Assembly (NCBI GenBank): GCA_017506865.1
Contig: JAFCMP010000021.1
Coordinates: forward strand, 248,001 to 312,000
Reading direction: 5' to 3'
DNA: 64,000 bases
Source of the DNA: Tribonema minus
Taxonomy: Eukaryota; Sar; Xanthophyceae; Tribonematales; Tribonemataceae
How positions within the stretch are numbered: position 1 is the stretch's first letter; every line of letters begins with the position of its first letter. Shown here in pieces: positions 1 to 9,381 of this stretch. The notes under the pieces are model-generated. The model searched no databases. It saw only the letters and a list, made by a program, of their open reading frames with translations, and was not told where the DNA came from. The position numbers and the translations under genes are program-made.

Positions 1-1
1 C

Positions 2-871
2 TTGGACGACCTCGTCAAGGACATCTACGCCTACTCCGTTAGAGCGGATCTCCACACGGTCCCTGTGGATGATGCGAGTGCCGATTCTGCCTGCGTGGAG
101 GAGGGCCGCCAGCCTCGCCTCTGCAGAGTGCCGCCGGATCACCGCTTCGGCCCTGCTGAGGCAGTACTTCGCAGGTGGCAGGAGAGCACGTCGCTGGAGC
201 GGCACGGCTTCTGCCTGTGCGACCTATCTGGCTCTGTGGACCACAGAAAACTGGTCGGCCAGCTCAAGGGATACGCACCTACCAAAGCTGCGAAGTGGGT
301 GAAGCTGGTCAACGGCAAGCAGGTGGCGCACGGGCGTAGCGGGTTCAGCGAAGCGGGTCGCATCATGTGCGTGGCGTTCAGGTCAGACGATGAGGGAGGC
401 CTTCCGATGGTGGAAGGCACTGAGTCTTTGCTGAGTGACCGTGAGTACTCGGCTGCATTGCATATGGTCAAGGACTGTGCTCCCACCGCTTGCAGGCAGG
501 AAATAGAGACGTACACGCTGCAGCAGATTCAGTACCTGTTAAGCATACCTGATTGTCCCCGGCAGCCCCAGCACACCGATTTTCCGACAGTGAAGGACAG
601 CAACATCAGCGGCGCAGACGGGTTGACGATACTGATCGCATTAGACACAGACGCCGCATGGTACATTCAGCCGTACGGTTTGAATTATGAAATTCGTATC
701 CAGGTGCCCCGTTTCTGGGCGATAGCGTTCAAAGGCGACGTGCCTCACGCGGGCGCTGAGTTAGTCGGCACACGTGTCAACGACATGCGCTATCACATGT
801 ACTTGACCAGAGGCAATGCTAAGGTGCCTCATGAGAAGGACGGCTCTATATACAATGTGCGGTACCTGTAA
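2..871 (+). CDS. 2OG-Fe(II) oxygenase-like protein, 5' partial
   Basis: The reading frame is open from the window edge, so the N-terminus is missing; 289 residues are visible. Seen: a C-terminal half with an HxD-like motif (QHTDFP, about residue 191), a hydrophobic strand (GLTILIALDTD), and then FKGDVPHAGAE followed by RYHMYL. This H-x-D ... H ... R layout is what Fe(II)/2-oxoglutarate dioxygenase folds use for metal and co-substrate binding, and the 'GDxxHAG...R.H.YL' ending recurs in algal and giant-virus proteins of that kind. The substrate is unknown. The N-terminal ~130 residues show no recognisable domain. The next gene is convergent, 34 bases downstream. The oxygenase call is inference from motif order and could be wrong in detail. 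Confidence 0.55.
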   Translation: MDDLVKDIYAYSVRADLHTVPVDDASADSACVEEGRQPRLCRVPPDHRFGPAEAVLRRWQESTSLERHGFCLCDLSGSVDHRKLVGQLKGYAPTKAAKWVKLVNGKQVAHGRSGFSEAGRIMCVAFRSDDEGGLPMVEGTESLLSDREYSAALHMVKDCAPTACRQEIETYTLQQIQYLLSIPDCPRQPQHTDFPTVKDSNISGADGLTILIALDTDAAWYIQPYGLNYEIRIQVPRFWAIAFKGDVPHAGAELVGTRVNDMRYHMYLTRGNAKVPHEKDGSIYNVRYL

Positions 872-905
872 CATCCTTCGGTGAGCGACTATCTCAAACT
901 TGTCC

Positions 906-1564
906 TCATCTTTGTGCCTGCTCGCGTTCTTTGCCGGAGGCCACTTGTGCATATCGAGAATCACTAGCTTTCCAGTCTGTCCACTGCTGGATTTTCTGTT
1001 GTACCTCAGTGACCTGCGTTTCCTTCTCGTCGAAGTACGATGTGTACCCCTTCTTTCCCTTCATGCGCTCGACGACCTTCTGTGCTTGCTGTTTGTGGGT
1101 GAGGAGAGCCTTCTCACGGAACTGAATATCCTCAACCAACTCCTTCATGCGCTCTCCAGCAGTGTCTCCCCTGTTTATTCTCGTCTCAATCTCCTGTCTG
1201 ATGGAGTCATCAGTCATATGTTGGGCTTGCACATGCATTCCGTTGTGCAATGTCTTGTCGTGGTCGGGGCTAAGAAAGTTGGCCTCTCTTTCTGCCTGAT
1301 CCAGGTCATTGACAAAGTACTCATCCTTTCCCCACTGCGGCATTTCAGACCACTCCTGTCTGGCCGCTGCCCATCTCTTCTTCTTATTGGTGAACAGAAT
1401 GTCACCGAGGAACCTCTCAAACAGACTCGTCTGGCATCAGCAGGCACTGTCAAGTAGGTTTGCATGAGGTAGTCCTCCCACGCGTACTGATCAACGAGCT
1501 CACCATTCACCCAAATTCTGCCGTCATTGCGAAAGTCAACTGGAGGCTCCCACGCGTCATTCAT
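906..1564 (-). CDS. hypothetical charged helical protein, interrupted by a frameshift
   Basis: Two overlapping frames on the minus strand read as one protein. The N-terminal part starts at ATG 1564 (MNDAWEPPVDF) and runs to about 1435. The rest continues in another frame to the stop at 906, reading smoothly upstream of MPQWGKDEYF through a Lys/Trp-rich stretch until a stop near 1437. The join therefore lies around 1430-1440. The C-terminal ~110 residues are rich in Glu, Lys and Gln and probably form coiled coil. A TATA-like TTTATAG lies just upstream of the start. No family is recognised. The frameshift may be a real lesion, programmed shifting or a sequence error; no homopolymer is present at the join. 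Confidence 0.5.
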
Positions 1565-1804
1565 GAACACTATAAACCCCGGGGGCGCAACCTACGCAGT
1601 ACTTTCAAACTCAAGAACCGCCCTTTTGGCACGCTTATGGTTTGCAAGCTCGTGCTGATTCTGATCGGAGCGCTGAGCTGGCGACAAGGTCTCACCATGT
1701 TTACCACCACGCGGCGAATCCATCACACTTGTATCTGCTTGGAACTGACATTATATTTCAAGAATCGGAACCTTTACATGTGAACACTAACGGCATTTTA
1801 CGAC

Positions 1805-1813
1805 TTATAAATA
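1805..1813 (+). promoter_or_regulatory. TATA-like AT-rich box upstream of the histidine kinase
   Basis: TTATAAATA lies 25 bases before the ATG at 1838, in a 270-base spacer with no convincing gene. It fits an AT-rich viral promoter element, judged by position and composition only. Confidence 0.35.
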
Positions 1814-1837
1814 TCATAATGTAGTAGTGTATAGGAA

Positions 1838-3325
1838 ATGGATGACTCGACGCTACGTGCAGTTATCAATGCTGCTCCAGACGGTATACTGTTGGTCGAT
1901 GACAGAGGTACCATAGTAATGGCAAACAGACAGGTGGAGGTGCTTTTCGGATACAGCAACACTGAAATGCTTTCTGAAAGGGTGGAGATGTTGATTCCTA
2001 TGCGCATGCGAGAGCAGCACGTTGAGCATAGATGTTCATACGGAGAAGCTCCTACCACCCGCAGCATGGGAAAACGAGGTACTGATTTGATTGCACAGTG
2101 CAAAGATGGATCTGAAATACACGTAGAAGTATCTCTGAGCCCGTTATGTGTAGGCGATGTCATGCATACGATAGCGATCGTACGTGATGTTACGAAGCAG
2201 AAGATGTTTGAGATGCAGCTACAGGAGGCACAAAAAACGGCGCTCGCAGCCTCAGTCGCAAAGAGTACATTCCTGTCGGCCATGTCGCATGAGATACGCA
2301 CACCGCTGCATGGTGTCATCGGGTGGGCAGACATTTTAGACAACATGGCACTGGAGAAGGAACAGAGTGCGTGCTTGAAGGGCTTGAAGCGGTGCGCAGA
2401 TTCGTTGATGCACATTGTGAACGACGTTCTGGACCTGTCTAAAATAAGTGCGGGGAAGATGATGCTACAGAACCAAGCTATTGACATCCACGAGTTGGCA
2501 CAGGACATCCACTCCACCATGGCCGTCATGGCAGCAGAAAAGAGTCTGAGTCTCACTACAGTCACTAAATCACTCACGTCACCGTTCATGGTCGCCATCG
2601 ATGCGCCCCGCCTTCAACAGGTGATAGTAAACCTCGTGAACAACTCAATCAAGTACACTCTGAAAGGTGGAGTAGTTATAACCTACACTGTTCATGAAGG
2701 CAGTCAACTTGTAGTTGTGGTGAAGGACACCGGCACCGGAATTACTGCCGATAAGATGTCAGTTCTGTTTGAGCCATTTGAATTGTCGACAGGCACAGGT
2801 CTCGGGTTGAGCATTTGCAAGTCGCTGGTGAACTTGATGCGAGGTACTCTGGCCTGTGCTACCGAGGCAGGAATGGGAACGACATTCACTGTCAGCGTTC
2901 CTGTAGAAAGCGCCGCCGCCGTCGTGCCACCATCACCCCCACTTGTGGCCGCACCCACAGCATTTCATGATGAGACTGTTTTGATCGTCGATGACTCGAC
3001 AATAAATCGGTCGATCATGCAGCACATGTTGAAGCCATTGGCTGTGCATACAGAAGAGGCGACTAACGGCCTTGAAGCGATTCAGTACTTTGTTGACGGG
3101 CATGAGGCATCGATTATATTGATGGACGTCCATATGCCACAGCTGGGCGGGTGCGCTGCTACCCTCCGACTGCGTGAAATGGGCATCGCTATACCTATCG
3201 TGGCGGTGAGTGCCAGCGCACTCGCCCAAGAGGTAGAAGAATGCCTGGCGTCTGGAATGAGTGATCACCTCAGCAAGCCTTTCAGCACCAAACTACTTTC
3301 AGATATGCTGCGCAAGTGGATTTAG
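1838..3325 (+). CDS. hybrid sensor histidine kinase (PAS-HisKA-HATPase-receiver)
   Basis: A 495-residue protein with a complete two-component layout. Residues ~1-125 form a PAS sensor domain (AAPDGILLVDDRGTIVMAN). The HisKA H-box (FLSAMSHEIRTPLHGVIG) has the predicted phospho-acceptor His151. The ATPase domain shows an N-box (QVIVNLVNNSIKYT), a G1 box (VKDTGTGI) and a G2 box (GTGLGLSI). A receiver domain follows from ~residue 382, with acidic DD, phospho-acceptor Asp430 (LMDVHMP) and Lys480 (SKPF). All catalytic residues expected for autophosphorylation and internal phosphotransfer are present. No membrane segment is seen, so it should be cytosolic. Hybrid kinases are uncommon in viruses but known in phaeoviruses such as EsV-1. 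It probably rewires host His-Asp signalling; the signal sensed is unknown. Confidence 0.93.
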   Translation: MDDSTLRAVINAAPDGILLVDDRGTIVMANRQVEVLFGYSNTEMLSERVEMLIPMRMREQHVEHRCSYGEAPTTRSMGKRGTDLIAQCKDGSEIHVEVSLSPLCVGDVMHTIAIVRDVTKQKMFEMQLQEAQKTALAASVAKSTFLSAMSHEIRTPLHGVIGWADILDNMALEKEQSACLKGLKRCADSLMHIVNDVLDLSKISAGKMMLQNQAIDIHELAQDIHSTMAVMAAEKSLSLTTVTKSLTSPFMVAIDAPRLQQVIVNLVNNSIKYTLKGGVVITYTVHEGSQLVVVVKDTGTGITADKMSVLFEPFELSTGTGLGLSICKSLVNLMRGTLACATEAGMGTTFTVSVPVESAAAVVPPSPPLVAAPTAFHDETVLIVDDSTINRSIMQHMLKPLAVHTEEATNGLEAIQYFVDGHEASIILMDVHMPQLGGCAATLRLREMGIAIPIVAVSASALAQEVEECLASGMSDHLSKPFSTKLLSDMLRKWI

Positions 3326-3349
3326 GCAGCACCAGCACCCTTGCCGGTG

Positions 3350-3631
3350 ATGGTGCTCGTGTGCGAGTGCGTGAATTTTTTCCGTGCAACAGATGCTGTG
3401 AGCATGGTGACCTACGTCATCTCCGCGCCACTTTTTTGGGGCTTCAGTGTCGACCTCGATCCGCGTACATTCGAGGGTGAAGGCGAAATTGTGACCATCA
3501 TCAAGCTGATGCTGCGGGCCGAGCTGCAGGAACTGAATCTGCAGCTGCTATGTGAACAGCTAGACGAGCTCACCCTGCACATTCACGACAGCGATGCGCC
3601 AGTGGTGTACTTGTGCAGCTGCGAGCACTGA
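3350..3631 (+). CDS. hypothetical protein
   Basis: A 93-residue frame from ATG 3350, 24 bases after the histidine kinase stop and on the same strand. A TTG at 3341 is also in frame, but ATG is preferred. It has an N-terminal hydrophobic stretch (TYVISAPLFWGFSVDL) and a Leu/Glu-rich helix, and ends in a Cys-containing tail (VYLCSCEH). No family is recognised. Clean codon composition and tight packing between neighbours support a real gene. Confidence 0.5.
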   Translation: MVLVCECVNFFRATDAVSMVTYVISAPLFWGFSVDLDPRTFEGEGEIVTIIKLMLRAELQELNLQLLCEQLDELTLHIHDSDAPVVYLCSCEH

Positions 3632-3656
3632 CTCACGCGACGACGAGGCGCAGCCT

Positions 3657-4409
3657 CTATCGCGTACCGAGCAACGTACGATATGCGGCGTAGAGGCTCT
3701 CGCGTTTGATGTACAGCACCGTGACGAGCGCCATCATCACACCACCACTCACCCCCAGTGCGGCGTACATCAGTGTGCGCGACTTATCATTGACGGCGAA
3801 CCGCATCCGTGTGCTGACCTTCGACAAGAGCACGACAGGAATCGTCTCGAGATCGCGCACGACGCGCCGTGACAGAGGCAGGATCGAGCCGAACCCTGCC
3901 GCCTTCATGACAGCACTGCTCGCCTGCAGCGCCTTCATGTCGAACTTGACTGGTTTCAGACACTCGTCTCCGGCCAGGAGGTATCTAGCGACGTGCGTCA
4001 CCGGATAGCTCGCGTGCTTACCGTATGAGATGTAAACGAGTGGACGCCCGTCCTTCAAGACCTTCTCTACGTCATTGCCGGTGACAGCGAAGGACTCTAC
4101 CGATGAATGCGGATAGAAGTACACGGCATTAACTACTCCATCTTCAGTCACTCTGACAGTGACCTGCTCAATATCGAACGGGTGCGCATCGAACACCTTG
4201 CCGTCAACTATAGTGCCGCCGTCACGCTCAACAAACAGAAAGTAGTGCAACGCTGTGTCGCCGTTAGCAGCCGCCTTCACCACTCCCGTCACTACGTCTG
4301 ACCTCAAGAAGTTCTTGGTCGCTACGTACTCCTCTAACGACATCGGGAGGTCAGCCTCGCGGTAATCAAAGTTGTATATCGGGCAGTGCTCGGCTAGCAG
4401 CGCGCTCAT
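3657..4409 (-). CDS. VPS62-like protein with C-terminal membrane anchor
   Basis: A 250-residue protein. The central part carries HYFLFVE, then HPFDIEQVTVRV, then YFYPHSS, and the motif RPLVYISYGKHASYP at about residues 124-138. This succession resembles the VPS62 / DUF946 family, in which a short acidic segment precedes a 'pvvYva.GsHAsYp' motif. Near the C-terminus a hydrophobic segment (YAALGVSGGVMMALVTVLYI) predicts one transmembrane helix with a short basic tail inside. The molecular role of the family is poorly defined. The motif match is seen directly; the family assignment is inference without a profile search. The gene is convergent with the upstream small gene. Confidence 0.5.
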   Translation of the reverse strand: MSALLAEHCPIYNFDYREADLPMSLEEYVATKNFLRSDVVTGVVKAAANGDTALHYFLFVERDGGTIVDGKVFDAHPFDIEQVTVRVTEDGVVNAVYFYPHSSVESFAVTGNDVEKVLKDGRPLVYISYGKHASYPVTHVARYLLAGDECLKPVKFDMKALQASSAVMKAAGFGSILPLSRRVVRDLETIPVVLLSKVSTRMRFAVNDKSRTLMYAALGVSGGVMMALVTVLYIKRESLYAAYRTLLGTR

Positions 4410-4592
4410 ACTTGCTGTAAGTTCAATCCAACATTTGTTTTCCTTGACACGTCAAACGACGCAAGTGCCATGTTGACACATGTAGACGATGCGTGCGATC
4501 TATCCTATGACACAAGGTGATGACATGAGTAGAGCATAGTCCTCTATTTTTTTATGTATTGATCAGTACATACACGGGCACACGGCGCGACC

Positions 4593-5426
4593 ATGACGTT
4601 GACCATTGTCCCTAGCACCAGCATTGTGAACGTAAACATCTATGGCGGTAGCACCGGTTCCATAGGCGCGACGACCGTCAGCGGAGGTGCGAGTCCTTAC
4701 ATTTTTGCATGGACTTCCAGCACAGGCGCGACCGCAATCAGTGATACCACTGCCGGCGCCAAGACCTCGCTCAAGGCTGGTACGTATCGCATCACAGTGA
4801 CTGACAATGTGGCGGCTACGGCATACTACATCTACACCATCACCCAGTCTGCTCAACTGGTGCTGACCCCCGGGACTATCACACACGCTACAGCGGAAGG
4901 CACCGCTACTGGCGCGATCGGCAGCACCACAGTTACAGGAGGTGTGACACCTTATGTCGTGGCCTGGTCGACCACCACAGGTGGAACCACCATCAGCAGT
5001 GCTAGTGCTATCGCCCATGTCAGCCTTCTTCCAGCCACTTACCGTATCACCGTGACGGACAGTCTCGGCGCCAGTGCGTACCATGACTACGTCGTAGTAG
5101 TGCAGTCATACACGGGTCTCACTATCGTTCCAGGTGATGTGACTGAATACGTGCATGACGGCAAAAACCTTGCAGACATTGCTGCCAGCACTGTCACCGG
5201 AGGTGACGGGGCATACATTGTGAAATGGACTTCTCCTGTGCACGGCACTGCAATCACCACAGCTACTCTGGGCGCTAAGACCAAGTTGCGTGCCAGTGGA
5301 AACTACACGCTGACCGTCATTGACGGTTCTGGCCTAGGTGCTACGCACAAGTTCATCATAGACCTTGAGCCCAAGCTGTACCACCACTCGACAGGATGGT
5401 CTGAGCACAGCCCCTTGCGTGGCTAG
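4593..5426 (+). CDS. SprB-repeat (Ig-like beta) surface protein, short form
   Basis: A 277-residue protein from ATG 4593, built of three tandem ~85-90 residue repeats. Each reads roughly 'TG.IG.TTV.GG..PY...W.S..G.T.I......A..SL..GTYRITVTD', followed by a linker into the next. This is the SprB-repeat pattern seen in bacterial adhesin-like proteins. No signal peptide or anchor is visible. The same repeat type makes up parts of the giant protein at 12.3-21.2 kb, so this is a small paralogue. It probably contributes to virion surface or host attachment (inference). Just after the stop, a GGATGGT(C)...CACAGCCCC phrase is repeated twice (about 5395 and 5450). Confidence 0.75.
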   Translation: MTLTIVPSTSIVNVNIYGGSTGSIGATTVSGGASPYIFAWTSSTGATAISDTTAGAKTSLKAGTYRITVTDNVAATAYYIYTITQSAQLVLTPGTITHATAEGTATGAIGSTTVTGGVTPYVVAWSTTTGGTTISSASAIAHVSLLPATYRITVTDSLGASAYHDYVVVVQSYTGLTIVPGDVTEYVHDGKNLADIAASTVTGGDGAYIVKWTSPVHGTAITTATLGAKTKLRASGNYTLTVIDGSGLGATHKFIIDLEPKLYHHSTGWSEHSPLRG

Positions 5427-5617
5427 CAACGATATGTCAAAACACGGGATGGTCCTCACACAGCCCCCTGCGCGAGTAATCCCAACTTGCTGAGAGCGGA
5501 GCGCGACTGAACAATGTGATGTATAAACGCTGTAAAAAGAGACTCACCACACATGACGGCAGCAGGCATGCGCTCACAATGTTGCGGTACGCAACAGTAA
5601 CATTATCCCTCAGCTGT

Positions 5618-6484
5618 TTACACGAGCCCCAGTAGCCAGTTCTCGTCCGCCTGGCGCTGTCGGTCGCGCATATCAGCAGCCATGCCGACGTCGACCCTGA
5701 TGTGACACGCTGCTTCTGGGGGGACGGCTATGTCTGCAATCCCGTAAAGGGCGGTGCCGGGAATCGTGGATGGTCGTGTGCACCCCTCTCCATGAGCAGT
5801 TCCGTATTTCAATATGATTAGAGTTCCATAGGACACCCCGTGCAGGAAGCTGCGGGTCGCGACTGCGATGCTGCTCCCCTTCGGCACGAACATGAGCTTG
5901 CGTCTACCCGGTTCGACGACGCAGTACACATGGTACCTCCCTCTGGTCTGAGGGCAGATGCGAGCGCGCGACAGAGGCTGCAGGCGCGACGAATCCGCTA
6001 GGAGACCCACCTGTATCTGCTGGCTGGTGGTCACATGTACAGTTGCATGACTCGGTAATTTGTCATAACATAGCCTGCGGATGCATTCCTGTGTCTGCTG
6101 CGGCAACAAGTCATGTATGGTCGCAATCGCCTTGGGGACGGGATTCGTTCCCTTCACAGGTTCAAAATTACCTGATGTGCCTGTACGGAGAGCATCACGC
6201 GGGTAGTGTGCTGGTGGCACGATCTCCCCATCTTCGGCAACATACGGTATGGCCGAGTGAAGCGCCGTGCTCAGGCTGACGTCTTGACCGAACATGGCTT
6301 CTACTGAACGCCGAATACACCAGTCTGTTGCCTTCACCATCTTCTCATGGTGCTCTTCACCAAAGGCATTTTCTATGACCAGGCAACCCAAGTGCTGCAG
6401 AACGATACGTGCCTGGTCAAAGTCGTCCTCTATGACAGAGCGCAGGTGGTCGAACACGAGCATGCTCAGCTCATCTGCGTCCAT
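5618..6484 (-). CDS. possible 2OG-oxygenase-like protein
   Basis: The start is placed at ATG 6484 (MDADELSM), giving 288 residues. The frame is open 64 codons further upstream, but that part overlaps an AT-rich promoter-like stretch (TTAAATATT at about 6526-6535). The N-terminal part (VLQHLGCLVIENAFGEEHHEKMV) resembles the opening of phytanoyl-type dioxygenases. A later segment, FLHGVSYGTLIILKYGTAHG, could be the metal-binding strand region. A clear HxD is not obvious, so catalytic competence is uncertain. It is weakly reminiscent of the oxygenase-like proteins at 2-871 and 39,881-40,951. Function otherwise unknown. Confidence 0.45.
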   Translation of the reverse strand: MDADELSMLVFDHLRSVIEDDFDQARIVLQHLGCLVIENAFGEEHHEKMVKATDWCIRRSVEAMFGQDVSLSTALHSAIPYVAEDGEIVPPAHYPRDALRTGTSGNFEPVKGTNPVPKAIATIHDLLPQQTQECIRRLCYDKLPSHATVHVTTSQQIQVGLLADSSRLQPLSRARICPQTRGRYHVYCVVEPGRRKLMFVPKGSSIAVATRSFLHGVSYGTLIILKYGTAHGEGCTRPSTIPGTALYGIADIAVPPEAACHIRVDVGMAADMRDRQRQADENWLLGLV

Positions 6485-6861
6485 GTTCGCAGCGTGTGTG
6501 AAGATGCCATGCGCATGCCTGTGTACAATATTTAATGTGCACACAAATGCAGAGCAATTCAAAGAAAACAAAACAAAGAATTCTGAAGCTATACTGTCTC
6601 GCTGAGTTTCCGGTTGTGTATCGAGAAAATAATGCCCAATCAGATGCATTAAGGAGGTGAAAGGACAAAAGAACAACAGAAATGAGCATTTAAAACCCGG
6701 AAAATTAGAGAGACAGTATGTATATTCCTAAACTGCATCCCCTATACTCCCCACTTCTTGACCGAATCACCCCCCATGTTCCCACTGCGCCTACACATTA
6801 CATGCTGCCGTTCACTTATGAAAATCCTGGCTGGCCCCATCCCTTTACTGAAATCCGTCCC

Positions 6862-7263
6862 CTACTCTCCACCATCCACGGACTCATTATCCTCTGCTGT
6901 GCCCCCCGTTGGCTTACTCCAGACTGTATTGACATGTTTAGCGGCAAAGTTGTGCCCCCACTGAATCATCTCAACAGCGATATTGAAATTGCCTCCGTCG
7001 GCCGAAGAGAGTACTGGCGTGTTCCCATTGCCTACACCGTCAACCACTATCCCTTTACCTGATGGGTGCTCAGGCAGTCTTGACAGTCGCCCAGACCAGT
7101 TCTTGTAGTTGTGACATGCGAAATCTGGAGTCCTGATGCCAGCCACCTCGAGGATAGCTCTGAGACCTGCAGGTCCAATGTCGGGGTCGCCATTTCCCAC
7201 CAACAGGGATAACTGGCACTTCACCCGATCCTGTGAATTCACAGAATTAAACAGTACATTCAA
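6862..7263 (-). pseudogene. ORF without a start codon, probable gene remnant
   Basis: A 133-codon frame with good coding character (LSLLVGNGDPDIGPAGLRAI and GKGIVVDGVGNGNTP are typical), ending at TAG 6862. No in-frame ATG lies before the middle of the frame, and an in-frame TGA lies just upstream of 7263. The visible part is therefore a 5'-truncated copy, or starts from a non-ATG codon (TTG 7263). No family is recognised. Confidence 0.35.
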
Positions 7264-7430
7264 GTAGGCACATTTGCGACTTGATCAAGTTGATTGCTCT
7301 CACTACAACCCGAGACTAGGCTCCGGCACAAAACCTGCAGGACTTTATTCAGGAATGAGGGGCATCTTTGAAGCAAAACAGGAAATCAGGAATTCTCTGG
7401 TCTGCTGTTCTGTACTTGCATTTGACTTTG

Positions 7431-7721
7431 ATGGAAGGTGGGTGAGAGGGAGAATTGGATGTGTTATGGTATCAGCAGCAGGCTCTGGATGCACATCGGC
7501 AGCAGCCTTTGGAAACAGTACGTCCGACTATTTATAAGCAAGCATTACATAGTGGCCTGCGAGTGGTGGCTTTTACTGGCCAGATAAATAAGGAACTTTT
7601 CAGACAACAGAACAGGAATTGGGCAAAAGATGATGTTGTGCCAGAGACCACCCGAGACACTGACGACGGTCACGACACTGACACTCGACAAATAGTCAAT
7701 ACACTGACACTCATAACATGA
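7431..7721 (+). pseudogene. weak coding candidate with an in-frame TGA near its start
   Basis: From ATG 7431 the frame meets TGA at 7443-7445, then stays open to 7721 with protein-like composition (QQALDAHRQQPLETV, SGLRVVAFTGQINKELF). No family is recognised. It is listed because the same pattern, a nonsense codon inside an otherwise good frame, occurs in other genes here. It could also be a chance frame. The rest of 7264-7859 shows nothing else convincing. Confidence 0.2.
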
Positions 7722-7859
7722 GTGTACATCAAGTATACTAGATTGGCATATGTGTGATGGATCTCTTTACAAGTCGCATAGCAAGAACAAAATGGTCACA
7801 AATACTTATCACATTATCGCACCCAAACACAAAAGGTTGTGGTTCGAAATGTCATCGGC

Positions 7860-9116
7860 CTACACTGTACTAGGTCGTACATGATGACACAAGGGTGGTA
7901 AGGGAGGGAGGTGTACAGAGTGTGATGCAGTATAACTCACCTGTTTGGTTTGTGAAGAGTCATAAGATCCTCCTACCAACACGTCGATCTGTTCCTGTGA
8001 GAGCTCCATGCGCTGCTGTTGCGCCGCATCATCCTGCTCATGACCTGTTGGACGAGGCTGTTGTACTGGAGTCTGCTGATGCGGGACTTGGGCCTGTTGT
8101 TGCTGGGCGGGTTTGTGGAGAGGTGGATCAACAGGCGGTGTCCACTGCTCGCGAGGTCGAGGCGGATTAGTATGCAGTGGAGTGAAAGGCTGCTGCTGGT
8201 GAGGGAGCTGCAATAGGCGAGCTCGGGGCACACGAAGGGGCTGCTGCTCGCGATTGAGAGGCTGATGCGGGGTTGGAGTGAGAGGCTGCTGCTGCTCCTG
8301 ATTGAGAGGCTCCTGAGGCTGCTGGGGCTTCTGAGGCTGCCGCTGCTCCTCATTGAGAGGCTGCTGAGGCTGCTGAGGCTGCTGCTGCTCCTCATCGAGA
8401 GGCTGCTGAGGCTGCTGCTGCTCCTCATTGAGAGGCTGCTGAGGCTGCTGCTGCTCCTGGTTGTTGGGCTGCTGAGGCTGCTGCTGCTCCTCGTCGAGAG
8501 GCTTCTGCGGCTGCTGCTGCGCCTCATTGAGAGGCTGCTGAGGCTGCTGCTGCTCCTCATTGAGAGGCTGTTCATGCTCATGCTGCTCCTGATTGAGAGG
8601 CTGCTGCTGGGGAGGTGGATCGGCTTCCGGTGAGTACTCCCCACCGTTCAATTCCTGCGGCTGCTGCGTCTGCTGGGGGGGAGTTTCTTGCTGGCGTGGG
8701 ATTGAGATCGGTCCATTCTGCTGTTGCCTCCGCTTTTCGTCCTCCTCAACGAGCTGTCTAGCTTGCTCCAAAGTCTTGAACAGCTGTTCTGAAGGCGCAG
8801 CGTCCTCCATCTGCTTCTTCATCTGAGACTCAAGCTCCAGCTGCTCTGTATCGAGCCGAGCTCTGACTTTGCGGAGCTGTTCTTCATCGTCCTCCAGCTT
8901 CTTTCTCTTCAGCTTCAATTGCGCACTCAGAGCGCCTAACCTCTGGCGTGACTCAACAACTGGCCTGTCCAGTTTCTCGAACCTCTTGGTCGCTATCTCT
9001 AACACGCGATGCCCGGGAGAAATACCATGCCTTACATACGCTGGCAGCTCACGGATAAGCCTCTCCTCAAACTCCGAGTCATCGCTCAACTCTGCCGCCT
9101 TCTGCTCCTCGGCCAT
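7860..9116 (-). CDS. coiled-coil protein with long Gln/Pro repeat region
   Basis: The start at ATG 9116 (MAEEQKAAEL) gives 418 residues. Residues ~1-50 are a charged head. Residues ~50-120 are a heptad-rich coiled coil (KLKRKKLEDDEEQLRKVRARL). Residues ~150-290 consist of about ten units of the type PLNEEQQQPQQ. A Pro/Gln-rich tail follows, and then a Cys-free C-terminus. No enzyme motif is visible. The architecture suggests a structural or scaffold protein, for example virion matrix or factory scaffold (inference). The repeat units are nearly identical at the DNA level, so the copy number is likely to vary between strains. Confidence 0.7.
   Translation of the reverse strand: MAEEQKAAELSDDSEFEERLIRELPAYVRHGISPGHRVLEIATKRFEKLDRPVVESRQRLGALSAQLKLKRKKLEDDEEQLRKVRARLDTEQLELESQMKKQMEDAAPSEQLFKTLEQARQLVEEDEKRRQQQNGPISIPRQQETPPQQTQQPQELNGGEYSPEADPPPQQQPLNQEQHEHEQPLNEEQQQPQQPLNEAQQQPQKPLDEEQQQPQQPNNQEQQQPQQPLNEEQQQPQQPLDEEQQQPQQPQQPLNEEQRQPQKPQQPQEPLNQEQQQPLTPTPHQPLNREQQPLRVPRARLLQLPHQQQPFTPLHTNPPRPREQWTPPVDPPLHKPAQQQQAQVPHQQTPVQQPRPTGHEQDDAAQQQRMELSQEQIDVLVGGSYDSSQTKQVSYTASHSVHLPPLPPLCHHVRPSTV
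8235..8640 (-). repeat. tandem 30-36-bp repeats coding for PLNEEQQQPQQ units
   Basis: Within the preceding gene. The plus strand shows GAGAGGCTGCTGAGGCTGCT-type units of 30-39 bp, about ten times, with small substitutions (LNEEQ, LDEEQ, LNQEQ). The codons for Gln and Pro are almost uniform, indicating recent expansion. Confidence 0.8.
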
Positions 9117-9381
9117 GACTCCGATCACTTCTCCGCAACTTTGTGACTAAAGTGACGCGTGTGTCGTGCACGTCATCTTCAAGTTCTTGATGTGCGATGC
9201 TAATAACCCGCGTGTAGTGACCTCATGTGAGCATTATCTTGTGTAACGCACATCACTAGGTAACTGCAATGTATAACTGCAATGTACAATTCACCAATAA
9301 GTGTATTTGCTGCAAAACAGCGATGGTGCGGTCACTGCTCAGAATTAAAAATGTTGACGCCGTGTGTACGATGCTCATAAG

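Noticed and set aside
4563-5284. Minus-strand frames opposite the small SprB gene
   Set aside because: Mirror-image products of the repetitive Thr/Gly codons on the plus strand.
8265-8633. Leu/Arg-rich plus-strand frame (RLLRLLLLLIE repeats)
   Set aside because: It is the antisense shadow of the Gln/Pro repeat gene.
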